Positions 23,807 to 33,264 of a stretch of 64,000 nucleotides of DNA are shown here, in pieces. The stretch's first letter is position 1. Every line of letters begins with the position of its first letter. Position numbers and translations under genes: made by a program. The notes beneath the pieces were generated by a model. It was not told where the DNA came from and did no database searches. It saw only the letters and a list, made by a program, of their open reading frames with translations. Source of the DNA: Paenibacillus glycinis (GTDB lineage: Bacteria > Bacillota > Bacilli > Paenibacillales > Paenibacillaceae); NCBI RefSeq assembly GCF_009909185.1, contig NZ_JAAAMV010000012.1, positions 62,001-126,000 of the forward strand. The letters run 5' to 3'.

Positions 23807-25198
23807 TTAACGGTACTCGGCCGCTTTCATTTCCCAGAACGCCATATCGGCCACGCGAACCGCTCCGTCCGCTTGCAGCCGCATGCCATGGCTATCGTCC
23901 AAGGAAGGATAGACCCGCGCCGAGATGCAGGTCTCGTCGCCGGCGAACAGTTCGATGGACGACTGATCGACGAACAGGCGCAGCTTGAGCGCGCGTTCCC
24001 CCTCCTCCAGATTGAACCGGCCGACAAGGGGAGACTTGCGCACCTCCGGGAACAGGCTCGACGCCGAACGGTCGACGGTGATCGTACCCCCCGCGAAATC
24101 GACGCGCACGTCCGTATGTTCCCGGCCGCAAGCGGACGCAAGCACGGAGACGGTCAATTCGCCGACGCCGCCGGTAGGCAGCTCGATGTCGAGCGCGCAC
24201 TCGAAGGAGGACGACGCCACTCCCGGGTCGAACGGGTCCGTGCCGACCCGCACATCCGCCCAACTCCGGCGTTCGCCCCGCAATGCTTCCAGCTCGGGAA
24301 TCGGCGTGATCGCGAGCGCGCCGTTCGGTTTCAGGTCCACCAAGCGCGGCAGCGCCAAGGCGCCCGTCCACTCGAGCGGCACCGGGAAATTCTCCCCCCT
24401 GCTCTCCGGCATCCAGCCGAGCAGGACGCGCCGACCCCGCTCGTCGACGAATCCCGTCGAAGCGTAGAAGCCTTCCCAGCCTCCGTAATCGACGATGCCG
24501 CGGCGTGCCACTTCCGAGAATCCGTCGGACGCGAACGTGCCCGAGACGTAGCCGACCGGGCCGCTCGGCGAATAGCACACGACGGCTTTATCGCCGAACC
24601 GGAAGATATGCGGGCATTCCCAGATGCCCTCTTCCCCCTGGTGGAATAAACCGCCGAAGCGCCAATCCTTCAGATCCGCCGAACGATAGATCAGCCCGCA
24701 GCCCTTGCCCTCCGCGATGCCGCCGAGCAGCATGTTCCATTCGCCGCCTTCTTTCCACACGTACGGGTCCCGCCATTCCGTGACGCGAAGGTCCCCGTGA
24801 AGCTCGGCCGTCAGGACGGGATTATAATCCGGCTTCCGCCAGTCTACCGTATCCCCGCTTCGGGCGGTCCACTGCTGCGCGCCTGTCGTCGCGTTCCGTT
24901 CGCCCTCGCCGATGCTCGTATAGAACAGCGTCACCTCGTCGCCGTCGACGACCGCGCAGCCGGAATAGCAGTGAAGCTCCCCCAACTCCTTCGAAGGCGC
25001 GAGCGCGACGGGCAGCCGTTCCCAATGGACGAGATCCAGGCTCTTGGCGTGCCCCCAGTGGATGTCTCCCCATTCCTTGCCGGACGGATTGTGCTGGTAG
25101 AACAGATGGTACTCGCCATGCAAATGAAAAGGGCCGTTCGGGTCGTTCATCCAATTGCGCGGCGGCGTGAAATGATACCTCGGTCTGTAGCGATCCAT
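23807..25198 (-). CDS. GH32 beta-fructosidase (sucrose/fructan hydrolase)
   Basis: A 463-residue cytoplasmic enzyme without signal peptide. All three GH32 hallmarks are present: WMNDPNG with nucleophile Asp19, WRDPYVW with the stabilising Asp, and WECPHIF with the acid/base Glu, followed by the C-terminal beta-sandwich (FVDQSSIELFAGDE). It hydrolyses beta-linked fructose from sucrose, sucrose-6-phosphate or short fructans. The start at 25198 has GAGGAG upstream; the longer frame lacks a ribosome site. It follows the GH172-type gene by 75 bases, which points to shared use of fructose-containing sugars. Confidence 0.9.
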   Translation of the reverse strand: MDRYRPRYHFTPPRNWMNDPNGPFHLHGEYHLFYQHNPSGKEWGDIHWGHAKSLDLVHWERLPVALAPSKELGELHCYSGCAVVDGDEVTLFYTSIGEGERNATTGAQQWTARSGDTVDWRKPDYNPVLTAELHGDLRVTEWRDPYVWKEGGEWNMLLGGIAEGKGCGLIYRSADLKDWRFGGLFHQGEEGIWECPHIFRFGDKAVVCYSPSGPVGYVSGTFASDGFSEVARRGIVDYGGWEGFYASTGFVDERGRRVLLGWMPESRGENFPVPLEWTGALALPRLVDLKPNGALAITPIPELEALRGERRSWADVRVGTDPFDPGVASSSFECALDIELPTGGVGELTVSVLASACGREHTDVRVDFAGGTITVDRSASSLFPEVRKSPLVGRFNLEEGERALKLRLFVDQSSIELFAGDETCISARVYPSLDDSHGMRLQADGAVRVADMAFWEMKAAEYR

Positions 25199-25273
25199 GT
25201 TACGCGCTCCTCTCGTTTCTACAGTGTCTCCGCCATTCGCCCCTTCGCGATCGCGAGCGTGCGGCGGCAATGA

Positions 25274-26431
25274 TCAGAACGTCCGATAGAACCTGCGCGC
25301 GCTCTCCTTCTCGGCCAGCGGCAGCCGCAGCGCGACCGGCAGCATCTCGGGAAACGCCTTGTGCGGCTCGCGCTGGTACCAGTACGCGACGGACGCGTAG
25401 TCGTTGGACTGGGCGTTCCCGTGGCCGTGCTCGATGCTGAAGCGAATCGAGCTGCGGAAGATAATCGGATCGACGATATGAAAACGGTACTGCGTCATTT
25501 TGCCGGAATATTCGTTGAACGGGATCGTGTTGCTCTCCCGCCAGGCGTCGCCGTTCTCCCGGATCGGCGCGTAGAGCGACAACCCGTGGTACGGCGCGTA
25601 ATACTGGCCGGAGGGATAGCCCCATGCCGCGCAGAAATAATCTTCCGTTCCCGTTCCGTGCAGGCGCGGGGGCCACGGCTCCCCGTCGATGAAGAACATG
25701 TCGTCCCCTTCGCCGGGCCAGCTGAACCCCGGCATCGGGTTGATATGGTCGATGCTGAGGTTGCAGCCTACGTAATGGCCTTCGCCTTCGGCGTCCAGCA
25801 GGACGTAATTCCCGTCTCCCGTCAGGTTCTTGACCTCGTACACCTTCGCGTCGGCATACGAGGCTTGATCCTGCCTGTCCTGCTCTGCCTTAAGCCGGTC
25901 GAGATCCACCGTCCCCTCGGTGGGATTCTCTCTCCGCCAGGACGCGTGGAAATAGAAGCTGTCGTCCGATACCGGCTGCTTCACGTAGTCCACGTAATAG
26001 TAGAGCACGATATCGTGCTCGCATTCGTTGACCAGCTCGATCCGCGCGCTTTGCCGGAACGGCATCTCGAAGAAGCAGTTCATGGCGGCTTTGTTCTCCA
26101 CGATGCCCTGCGTCGTGATCATGTTCAGCGGCATCGACACGTAATGGCTGGCCACGCCGTGGCCGACGCCGAAGAAGTCGCCGACGGGCGAGTCCACGCT
26201 CGGCTCGCGCTCATCGTCCCAGTACATGCGAAGCAGCACCTTGCGGAACGCATGCTTGTCCCGGGAAGAGACGGTCATCCAGATATGCTTGACGATGCCC
26301 GCGCCTTCGATATCCGCGATCACCGCCGCGGTCCCTGCCTGAATCTCGATAAAATCCCGATTGCCGCCGGTTCGGTCCCAGCTGGACGCCCGGTGCGAAG
26401 TGCCTTCCTTGCGCAGATAGAGTGCATGCAT
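25274..26431 (-). CDS. DUF2961 / GH172 family protein
   Basis: A 385-residue protein with the DUF2961 fold. The N-terminal SSWDRTGGNRDF, GIVKHIWMTV and SPVGDFFGVGHG blocks and the hallmark EGDDMFFIDGE followed by HGTGTEDYF are clear; the last two carry the acidic residues of the active site. Characterised GH172 enzymes act on alpha-fructofuranosyl links, as in difructose dianhydride I, or on D-arabinofuranosides. There is no signal peptide. Its place next to GH32 favours a fructose substrate. The ATG at 26431 fits family N-termini, but a TTG at 26479 has the better ribosome site (AAGGA) and would add 16 residues. Confidence 0.8.
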   Translation of the reverse strand: MHALYLRKEGTSHRASSWDRTGGNRDFIEIQAGTAAVIADIEGAGIVKHIWMTVSSRDKHAFRKVLLRMYWDDEREPSVDSPVGDFFGVGHGVASHYVSMPLNMITTQGIVENKAAMNCFFEMPFRQSARIELVNECEHDIVLYYYVDYVKQPVSDDSFYFHASWRRENPTEGTVDLDRLKAEQDRQDQASYADAKVYEVKNLTGDGNYVLLDAEGEGHYVGCNLSIDHINPMPGFSWPGEGDDMFFIDGEPWPPRLHGTGTEDYFCAAWGYPSGQYYAPYHGLSLYAPIRENGDAWRESNTIPFNEYSGKMTQYRFHIVDPIIFRSSIRFSIEHGHGNAQSNDYASVAYWYQREPHKAFPEMLPVALRLPLAEKESARRFYRTF

Positions 26432-26606
26432 GTCGCGCGATCGCTCCGTTTCCGAGTAAAGGCTTAATTGCAAGCGCAATCATTTCCTTAATGCCGTTAT
26501 TATTTCAAATGCGCGCATAGGGGTCAATCCCTCTTCCAGCTTATTTCCATTCGCCGGGCTCGAGCAGCCTTGCTCCAGCCGCAGCCGCGGTACGCGACTA
26601 AGCGCA

Positions 26607-26640
26607 AACGGGCTTCAAGCACGTTCGCTTGAAGCCCGTT
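26607..26640. terminator. Hairpin terminator downstream of the ThuA-like gene
   Basis: Perfect 14-base stem AACGGGCTTCAAGC (26607-26620) and GCTTGAAGCCCGTT (26627-26640), loop ACGTTC. The T tract on the minus strand is only three bases, so termination efficiency is uncertain. Confidence 0.65.
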
Positions 26641-26688
26641 CGTTTCCATCATCGGTTTGTCCGTCTCCGAAGCCTGCACGGCCGACGC

Positions 26689-27426
26689 TTAATGCGCGCC
26701 CTTGATCGGCTCGAGCGGCGTTGCGGCATGGCCGTACTTCGGATACTCGCGGCCGACCGGCGCCGCCCATTTGACCGCGTTGTCGATGACCCTGCGCACC
26801 TGCGGGTTATGATAGGTCGGGTACGTCTCGTGGCCCGGGCGGAAGTAGAACACCTTGCCTGCCCCGCGGGTGTAGCAGCAGCCGCTGCGGAACACTTCGC
26901 CGCCCTCGAACCAGCTCACCATGACGAGCTCGTCCGGCTGCGGGATGTCGAAGTGCTCGCCGTACATTTCTTCCGCCGGCAGCTCGATGTATTCGCCGAT
27001 GCCCGCCGCGATCGGATGCGCCGGATTCACGACCCAGATGCGCTCCTTCTCGTCCGCTTCGCGCCATTTCAGGTCGCAGGACGTGCCCATCAGCTTCCGG
27101 AAAATTTTCGAGAAATGGCCGGAGTGAAGCACGATCAGCCCCATGCCGCGCAATACGCGGTCGTAGACGCGCTGCACGATCTCGTCCTGCACCTCGCCAT
27201 GCGCCAGATGTCCCCACCAGATCAGGACGTCGGTGTCGTTCAGCACTTCCTCCGTCAGTCCATGCTCCGGCTCGTCGAGCGTCGCGAACCGGATCTCGCC
27301 TTGCACGTTCAGGCCTTCGGCAATCGCGGCATGCATGCCTGCCGGGTAAATCTCGCCCACGACGGGGTTCTTCTTCTCGTGGCGGTACTCGTTCCAGATC
27401 GTCACGTTAATCGATTGTTGGGTCAT
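26689..27426 (-). CDS. ThuA domain-containing protein
   Basis: A 245-residue cytoplasmic protein with the glutamine-amidotransferase-like ThuA fold. Conserved segments are [38 protein letters not shown] and [17 protein letters not shown]. ThuA-type proteins are linked to oxidation of disaccharides such as trehalose to 3-keto forms, but the reaction of this subgroup is not established. It lies about 260 bases upstream of the GH172 gene and has its own hairpin downstream, so co-transcription is doubtful. It is divergent from an AraC regulator. Confidence 0.85.
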   Translation of the reverse strand: MTQQSINVTIWNEYRHEKKNPVVGEIYPAGMHAAIAEGLNVQGEIRFATLDEPEHGLTEEVLNDTDVLIWWGHLAHGEVQDEIVQRVYDRVLRGMGLIVLHSGHFSKIFRKLMGTSCDLKWREADEKERIWVVNPAHPIAAGIGEYIELPAEEMYGEHFDIPQPDELVMVSWFEGGEVFRSGCCYTRGAGKVFYFRPGHETYPTYHNPQVRRVIDNAVKWAAPVGREYPKYGHAATPLEPIKGAH

Positions 27427-27610
27427 GTTCGTATCGTTCCTCCTGTAAGGGCATTCATTTTGCTTTTATTATAAGGAACGGGGCGGACCGGATCGATTGC
27501 AGATCGGACGAATTTTTTACGGTATTCTGTCTTCCCGCGTCCAAGAGGCCCGATTCGTGCTACACTGGCCTTACGACATCTTGCATTCAGACGGCCGAAG
27601 GAGCAGCGCG

Positions 27611-28540
27611 ATGACAACCGAAATCCACCATGAGCATGTCGCCTACCAGAATCCGTTTCTCGCCATCAAGATTTGGCGGATCGATTCGAGCCGGGAGCAT
27701 GACAAAGCGTACGGCACGGGCAAGCAGGCGGGCCGCAAGCCGCCCTTTCCCGCGTGGAATTACCATGACGAAATCGAATTCCTGCTCATTCTCCGCGGCG
27801 AGATGACCGCCTATTACGGCGATGAGCAGCTGCCCTTGCGCAAAGGCGACGTCGCGCTGTTCGGTTCGGCCGAGCCCCATACGACGCAGCAGACGAAGGC
27901 GACGCCGCTCAGCTATCTCGTCTTCCAGCTCAACCTGCGCAAATACTGGGATCACAGTACGATGAACAACATGATGCATTTCGCGGAGATCTTCCGCCCC
28001 CTGAGCGCGCTCAACTATATCTTCCGGGAGAACCGCGAGGCCCGCGCGCGGGTCGCGGCGCTCATCCGCGACATCTACAAGGAGATGAACGAGGACCGGA
28101 TCGGCTGCGAGCTGGCGGTATCGTCGATGGTCAAGCTGATCCTGCTGACGCTCCTGCGCAGCGACGACCGGAAGCTGCTTCACTACCACGATCATCTGCT
28201 CTACGAGCGGCTGCGGCCCGCGATCAATTACGTGGAGGAGCATCTGCACGAGAAGCTGTCCGTGGAGACGGTGAGCGGGCTGCTGAACCTGAGCGGCACC
28301 CACTTCATGAAATCGTTCAAGAAGGCGCTCGGCATGACGTTCACCGAATTCGTGGTCTTTAAGCGCATTAAGCGCGCCGAACAGCTGCTGCTCACGAGCG
28401 ACATCAGCATCGCGGAGGCGGCCGTCGCCGTCGGCATGTCGAACCTCGGGCACTTCTACCAGTTGTTCAACCGCCTGAACGACTGCTCGCCGAAGCAGTT
28501 CCGGGACCGGCTGCGGACGGATGCGGGCGGGCGGGCGTAG
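27611..28540 (+). CDS. AraC family transcriptional regulator
   Basis: A 309-residue regulator. Residues about 40-120 form a cupin sugar-sensing domain (WNYHDEIEFLLILRGEMTAYYGDEQLPLRKGDVALFGSAEPH), and the last 100 residues form the two AraC helix-turn-helix units (LSVETVSGLLNLSGTHFMKSFKKALG and ISIAEAAVAVGMSNLGHFYQLFNR). The ATG has AGGAG upstream. It is divergent from the ThuA-like gene, so it is a likely activator of the ThuA or GH32/GH172 genes, though no operator was recognised. Confidence 0.87.
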   Translation: MTTEIHHEHVAYQNPFLAIKIWRIDSSREHDKAYGTGKQAGRKPPFPAWNYHDEIEFLLILRGEMTAYYGDEQLPLRKGDVALFGSAEPHTTQQTKATPLSYLVFQLNLRKYWDHSTMNNMMHFAEIFRPLSALNYIFRENREARARVAALIRDIYKEMNEDRIGCELAVSSMVKLILLTLLRSDDRKLLHYHDHLLYERLRPAINYVEEHLHEKLSVETVSGLLNLSGTHFMKSFKKALGMTFTEFVVFKRIKRAEQLLLTSDISIAEAAVAVGMSNLGHFYQLFNRLNDCSPKQFRDRLRTDAGGRA

Positions 28541-28573
28541 ACGGGCCGCAAGCGGCATGCCGTGCTTCGGAAT

Positions 28574-28663
28574 AAAAAAGCTATTCCCGGGCTACGGCTA
28601 GTCGGGGCTGCACCCTGCCAGAAGGGGCCGGCCCGACCCATAGGGCCATGGAATAGCTTTTTA
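28574..28663. terminator. Bidirectional terminator between convergent genes
   Basis: AAAAAGCTATTCC at 28575-28587 pairs with GGAATAGCTTTTT at 28650-28662 across a 62-base GC-rich inner region that can fold further. It lies between the AraC gene and the GH43-like gene, which converge. Confidence 0.7.
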
Positions 28664-28729
28664 TCGTTCTCCCTATAAAAGGCATGCTGCTTATTGAAAT
28701 AAAGGTACGCTGCTTAATGTAATGAAGCT

Positions 28730-29683
28730 CTACGCCTTCGGAATCGAGGCCATGCAAATCTGCGAGGAGATGTCCCAGCTGTATTTGCCTCGGCTTCCTT
28801 CGTACAGGAGGACGAACTCGCGCTCCGTCTCGATCAACGCCGGGAACCAGATCGCGCCGCCGTCCTCCTGCCCCATTGCGCCGCAACCGAAGATCGGATT
28901 GCCGGGATGCGACTCCCAGTTCAGCAGATCCGCCGAGCGGGCGAGGCCGAAGAAATCCGGCTCGTCCGCCAGGTACGAGCTGCCGCCGTACAGCATGTAG
29001 AACGCATCGCCGTCCTTCATCAGCCGCGCCGTGACGATGGACAAGGCATCCCAGCTGCCCGGCGTTCCGGCGAAGATCGGCCGGTCCGACACCGGTTCGA
29101 AATGAATGCCGTCCGTCGAGCGGGACAGATAGAGCCGGTAGCCGTCGTTTTGCAGGAGCTGGTAGATCATGTAGATCTGCCCGTCCTTCACGATGGCGGC
29201 GGGGGCCCGGCCTTCCATGATGCTGCCGACCTTCTCGAAGCTGACGCCGTCGCGGCTGACCGCGAGGCCGACGCAGTCCGGTCCGGCGCCGATCGCGGAA
29301 TAATAGACGAATACCCGGTCCCGGAACACGACCGCGGACGGGTCGAGCACGTCCTTGCCGTCGAACGCGTCCGGTCCGCCGACGTCCACGATCGGCTCGC
29401 CGCCGTTCAGCTCGCGCAGCCTGATCTTGTCCCGGGTCACCTCCAAGATCTCGGCAACGCCCAGCCGGTCATGCCGCTGCCCGTCCGTATTCGGCTGAAT
29501 GCCGTTGCCCCTGTAGTAAAGCAGCTGCTTGCCGCCGAACGCGATCACGTCGGGGTTCGCGACCCAGACGCTCCGCCAGGAATCGCCGCTTGCCGGGATG
29601 ACCGGATTATGGGGGGAATGCGCCCAGGACAGGCAGTTTCGCCGGTAATCGCCGTTGAATAAGTTCCACAGTTGCTCGCTCAT
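28730..29683 (-). CDS. Glycoside hydrolase family 43/32-like beta-propeller protein
   Basis: A 317-residue protein with five propeller-like repeats: VANPDVIAFGGKQLLYYRG, DVLDPSAVVFRDRVFVYYSAIG, RAPAAIVKDGQIYMIYQ, FYMLYGGSSY and DGGAIWFPALIETEREFVLLYEG. The DP and DPS acidic positions resemble the GH43/GH32 catalytic Asp sites. No signal peptide is present. It probably acts on an arabino- or fructo-furanoside, but the family assignment is uncertain. It is divergent from the AraC gene at 29970, which may control it. Confidence 0.7.
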   Translation of the reverse strand: MSEQLWNLFNGDYRRNCLSWAHSPHNPVIPASGDSWRSVWVANPDVIAFGGKQLLYYRGNGIQPNTDGQRHDRLGVAEILEVTRDKIRLRELNGGEPIVDVGGPDAFDGKDVLDPSAVVFRDRVFVYYSAIGAGPDCVGLAVSRDGVSFEKVGSIMEGRAPAAIVKDGQIYMIYQLLQNDGYRLYLSRSTDGIHFEPVSDRPIFAGTPGSWDALSIVTARLMKDGDAFYMLYGGSSYLADEPDFFGLARSADLLNWESHPGNPIFGCGAMGQEDGGAIWFPALIETEREFVLLYEGSRGKYSWDISSQICMASIPKA

Positions 29684-29969
29684 CGATTCGCGCCTCCTCT
29701 TTCCCTCTTCTCCTCTCCACTATAGAAAACGAAGAAACAAGCGGCAAGCGCCGATCGAAACGAATGCTTGGATTTTTGAAACGAATGCTATCGCTCCGCA
29801 CGGACTCCAGCGGCACGGTTGCGGGGGATTCATCAGCATACGATCAAGCGCCCGTTGACAACGCTTCTGCGTTCGAATTATCCTTTGGTAAACCGTAGCG
29901 CGGTTTCATTTCGGCTATTATAACCTGCATTTTCGAAACCCGCTTAGAACCAAGAATAGAGGGATCCCG

Positions 29970-30863
29970 ATGCCGCTGACCGATCTGATCGTCCAAATCC
30001 CGCCCCTGCCCCATTTTCTGACCGCCGGACGGGACGTGTTCGCGGCCGGCTCCCGGCATGTCGAGCGGCGGGCGATCGGCGTCTTCGATCTGATCGTCGT
30101 TGCGAGCGGCGCTCTCTTCCTGGGAGAAGCCGGCGAGGAAGCCCGAATCGGAGCCGGGGAGGCGCTGGTGCTGCGGCCCGATTTGCATCATTATCCGACG
30201 CGGCCCTGCGAGACGGAGACGCATTTTTACTGGCTTCATTTTCAGATCCAATCTCCCTGGACGGAGTACGGCGAGCACGGCGCTCTTGCCGCGTCCTCGC
30301 TGCGAAGCGCGGAATCCCTGCACCCGGGCGATCATGGGCGCCAGTACGAGCTGCGCCTGCCCCGCCATCTGGCGCTGACGAATGCGCCGGATACCTACGC
30401 CGAGATCGAAGGACTGCTCGCGCTGAACGCCAAATCGGACCTGGCGAGCAGCTGGAAACAGCAGTCGGTCTTCCACGGCCTGCTGTTTCGCCTATGCGGC
30501 GACGCCCGGCAGAATCGCGCCGATTCCGCTGCCGTTCAGCTGGCGGAACGCGCGGCTTCGTTCCTCAAGGCGCATTACCGCCAGCCCGTGACGAACGAGC
30601 GGCTGCGGGACGCGCTGAACTATCACCCGATCTACATCACGCGCTGCATGCGCGCCGTCTTCGGCCGCACGCCGAACGAGTACGTGAACGAGTACCGCCT
30701 GGAGCAGGCGAAGCTGCTGCTGCTGACCACGGACAAGCCCGTCGCCGAGATCGCGGCGGCCGTCGGCTACGAGGATCCGGCGTATTTCGCGCGCCGCTTC
30801 AGCCGAGCTATCGGGATCAGTCCGTCGGCGTACCGGAATCGGTTCGAGGCAGGGGAGCAGTGA
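29970..30863 (+). CDS. AraC family transcriptional regulator
   Basis: A 297-residue regulator with an N-terminal cupin domain (FDLIVVASGALFLGEAGEEARIGAGEALVLRPDLHHYP) and a C-terminal AraC DNA-binding domain (VTNERLRDALNYHPIYITRCMRAVFGRTPNEYVNEYRLEQAKLLLL and VAEIAAAVGYEDPAYFARRFSR). The ATG follows AGGGATC. It is divergent from the GH43-like gene. A weak interrupted hairpin (about 30957-30996) follows the gene. The inducer is not apparent. Confidence 0.87.
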   Translation: MPLTDLIVQIPPLPHFLTAGRDVFAAGSRHVERRAIGVFDLIVVASGALFLGEAGEEARIGAGEALVLRPDLHHYPTRPCETETHFYWLHFQIQSPWTEYGEHGALAASSLRSAESLHPGDHGRQYELRLPRHLALTNAPDTYAEIEGLLALNAKSDLASSWKQQSVFHGLLFRLCGDARQNRADSAAVQLAERAASFLKAHYRQPVTNERLRDALNYHPIYITRCMRAVFGRTPNEYVNEYRLEQAKLLLLTTDKPVAEIAAAVGYEDPAYFARRFSRAIGISPSAYRNRFEAGEQ

Positions 30864-31151
30864 CGGAATGGAGGGACATTCGAAGGCATCGCGACCCCGG
30901 CGTGAAGATGAAGGCCGACTGCCCGACCTGCAATTCACGGCCGCCGCGCTAACGAGAACAGCCGCTCGTCACTGGAAGGACGAACGGCCGTCTGTTGCCT
31001 TAATCTAGCAAAATTATCGATTCACACACAGGTTACCTCTATGAATGTCCGCTTCTTGAACTTCTTTTCAGTACATTCAATTGCAGATTCTCAATGTTGC
31101 AACGCGCCGTTTTCCGGCCATGCTCATTCCGCTCGCGTTTGAATCCCCCGG

Positions 31152-31724
31152 CTATTCGGCCATTCGGAACGCTTCATATTCCGCATTCACGCCCTGCATC
31201 TGCGCGATATGCCGCTTCGCGTGCTGGCACAGGAAATAGAGGTATTGATACACGTCGATTTTCCCCAGTCCATTGACGGTCATGGTCGTTTTATGCAAGG
31301 CACCTTCGCCGCCGCCCAGCTCGCCCAGAATCGTTTTGCACTCGCTGATCTGCCGAGCAAGCAGCGCGCGCACCTCGATCGGGCTCATCTTGCCCGTCGG
31401 CTCCATATGCTCCGGCCTCATCCAGACAAACGCCTTATGCTTGCCAATCGCCTCAAGCTCATCCAAGTTATAGCGATACCCCGCCAATTCGCCGACCAAA
31501 TCGCTCTTCGCCGCGAGCTCCAACGCTTTCTTCTTTCCTTTACGAATCAGAATGAGCAGGAAATGATTGGTTAAGGTCACATGCTCCAGAATCTGCGCCT
31601 GGCTCCAACCCGTGCTTGGCGCGAATGCGAGCCGCGGCTCTTCCGCATGAAACCAGGGTTCGTACGCCTCAAGGACATCGGACAGCTCACGGTCGATGAC
31701 ATCCAAGGTCCGTTGTACCGTCAT
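31152..31724 (-). CDS. DinB family protein
   Basis: A 190-residue four-helix-bundle protein of the DinB/YfiT superfamily. The metal-binding histidines are seen in GWSQAQILEHVTLTNHF and LCQHAKRHIAQMQG. Members include thiol-dependent transferases such as bacillithiol S-transferases; the activity of this one is unknown. The ATG at 31724 is used because AGGA lies 6 bases upstream; the ATG at 31730 directly abuts that site. It is last in a leftward gene run with a Nudix gene and three others. Confidence 0.82.
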   Translation of the reverse strand: MTVQRTLDVIDRELSDVLEAYEPWFHAEEPRLAFAPSTGWSQAQILEHVTLTNHFLLILIRKGKKKALELAAKSDLVGELAGYRYNLDELEAIGKHKAFVWMRPEHMEPTGKMSPIEVRALLARQISECKTILGELGGGEGALHKTTMTVNGLGKIDVYQYLYFLCQHAKRHIAQMQGVNAEYEAFRMAE

Positions 31725-31753
31725 TGGCATTCCTCATTTCGACATGATGAGCT

Positions 31754-32185
31754 TCACCAACCCAAGCTTTCAAACCATAGCAGCCGATGATCTTTCTCCA
31801 GCGCCATTCGGATATAGCCGATCATGGGCTCCGGCAGCTCCCTGATGGGGAACCAGGCCAACGCTTCGCATTTGTGCGGCTCGACATTGGTGATTTCCCC
31901 GCTCCACGCGCGCACGTTCAGGTAGAAATCGATCCACTCCGAGTTGACGTTCTTCCGATGAACCACCCCGACGATGTCGAGATCCTCCGGTAAAATATCG
32001 ACGCCGGCTTCTTCCTTCGCCTCCCGGATCGCGGCCGACTTCACTTCTTCCCCGCCGTCGATTCGACCGGCAACGACGCTCCATTTGCCGTCTTCGAATC
32101 CGGTATTCCGCCTCTTCAAGAGCAGCACATGCTCGTCCCGATAGAACAAGAGATGGACGGCGCCGTAAAATATAGGTGTCTTCAC
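31754..32185 (-). CDS. Nudix hydrolase
   Basis: A 143-residue enzyme with a complete Nudix box, GRIDGGEEVKSAAIREAKEEAGV, at about residues 40-62, which binds Mg2+ and cleaves nucleoside-diphosphate-linked compounds. The GTG start overlaps the previous stop as GTGA and has GGAGG 6 bases upstream, indicating translational coupling with the upstream gene. The substrate is not predictable. Confidence 0.88.
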   Translation of the reverse strand: MKTPIFYGAVHLLFYRDEHVLLLKRRNTGFEDGKWSVVAGRIDGGEEVKSAAIREAKEEAGVDILPEDLDIVGVVHRKNVNSEWIDFYLNVRAWSGEITNVEPHKCEALAWFPIRELPEPMIGYIRMALEKDHRLLWFESLGW

Positions 32186-32595
32186 TTCAATCCTCCGCGG
32201 TCTATCTTCTCGATGGTGGCGTTCACTTCACTGACGATTGCGCGCTCGGCATCCTTCGGTACGTTGATGACGAGCACGCCGCCGAATACCTGCTCGTATC
32301 GGCCCTCCATTCGGCTGATCGCTTCCTTGATCTGCTCGATCTCGGAGGATTCGCTGACTTCCTTGCTCAGCAGCCACGAATGCCGGACCAGCTCCGACTT
32401 CTGCAGGGTCTCGACGTAGTAATAGATGTCTTTCTCTACTTTGACGCGAATCCGATCCCCATACGAGACATGCTCGCTAAAGATCGGGTTCTCCGCCATG
32501 ATCAGGATGTCGTTGTCGATCACGGTCACATCGAGCACTTCGATCTCGCGGCCGACCTCATCGAAGCATAATGACAATGGACGAATCTCTTGCAT
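32182..32595 (-). CDS. Uncharacterised protein, DUF4265-like
   Basis: A 137-residue soluble protein with beta-rich N-terminal half (EVLDVTVIDNDILIMAENPIF, YGDRIRVKVEKDIYYYVETLQKS) and alpha-beta C-terminal half ending in VNATIEKIDRGG. The first half resembles DUF4265-type proteins but I am not certain. It overlaps the Nudix gene by 4 bases, so the two products are made together. No catalytic motif was identified. Confidence 0.55.
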   Translation of the reverse strand: MQEIRPLSLCFDEVGREIEVLDVTVIDNDILIMAENPIFSEHVSYGDRIRVKVEKDIYYYVETLQKSELVRHSWLLSKEVSESSEIEQIKEAISRMEGRYEQVFGGVLVINVPKDAERAIVSEVNATIEKIDRGGLK

Positions 32596-32639
32596 CTCGG
32601 TTCACCTGCTTTGACTTCATATTCGCCTTCGCGCTCCCG

Positions 32640-33227
32640 CTAGACCTCGACCAAGCGGTAACCGAAGGCATTGATAATCCGCGTGTCCTGATAGTGATGC
32701 ACGCGTTGGTTTCTTCCGTAGTTCAGATGCTGATGGCCATGTAAAAGCAATTTTGGCTTATAACGGTCCATGAAGTCAACAAAACATTGAAAGCCGCGGT
32801 GGCATAAATCCTCGCCGTCCCCGAGCTTATAGGCCGGGGCATGCGTGACCAAGATGTCCACGCCTTTGCCCAACCACAGCCTCGGCTTCCGTTTGGCGAT
32901 TCGCCGGCTCATCTGACGTTCGGAATATTGATGCGTGCCGGGACTGTACCGATAACTGCCGCCGAGTCCCATGATCCGCAGTCCCCGGCAGCGAACGATT
33001 CGATCCTCGATGCATTCGCAGCCCTCGGGCGGAGCCGCCGCGTACTTCGTGTCATGGTTGCCATGCACGTACAACAGAGGCACGGGAATCATGCTCACCA
33101 AATAAGACAAATACTCGGCCTTCAGATCGCCGCAGGAAATGATCAATTCAACGTCCCGGAACCTTTCGCGGTCAAAATAGTCCCAAATGTACGTCGATTC
33201 TTCGTCGGACACCACCAGTATTTTCAT
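32640..33227 (-). CDS. Metallophosphoesterase
   Basis: A 195-residue calcineurin-like phosphoesterase. The five metal motifs are present in order: SDEE (normally SDxH), SCGDL, GNHDT, VTHAP and HGHQHL. The change of the first-motif His to Glu is unusual and may alter one metal site. A GGAGG ribosome site precedes the ATG. It could be a small cyclic-nucleotide or nucleotide phosphodiesterase, but the substrate is unknown. Confidence 0.85.
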   Translation of the reverse strand: MKILVVSDEESTYIWDYFDRERFRDVELIISCGDLKAEYLSYLVSMIPVPLLYVHGNHDTKYAAAPPEGCECIEDRIVRCRGLRIMGLGGSYRYSPGTHQYSERQMSRRIAKRKPRLWLGKGVDILVTHAPAYKLGDGEDLCHRGFQCFVDFMDRYKPKLLLHGHQHLNYGRNQRVHHYQDTRIINAFGYRLVEV

Positions 33228-33264
33228 GACCGTTCGACCTCCGCCTGGCCGTATTTGGACTTCG

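Noticed and set aside
23613-23810. 65-codon plus-strand frame before the GH32 terminator
   Set aside because: TTG start lies inside the operator-like dyad and no ribosome site is present; the frame overlaps the terminator.
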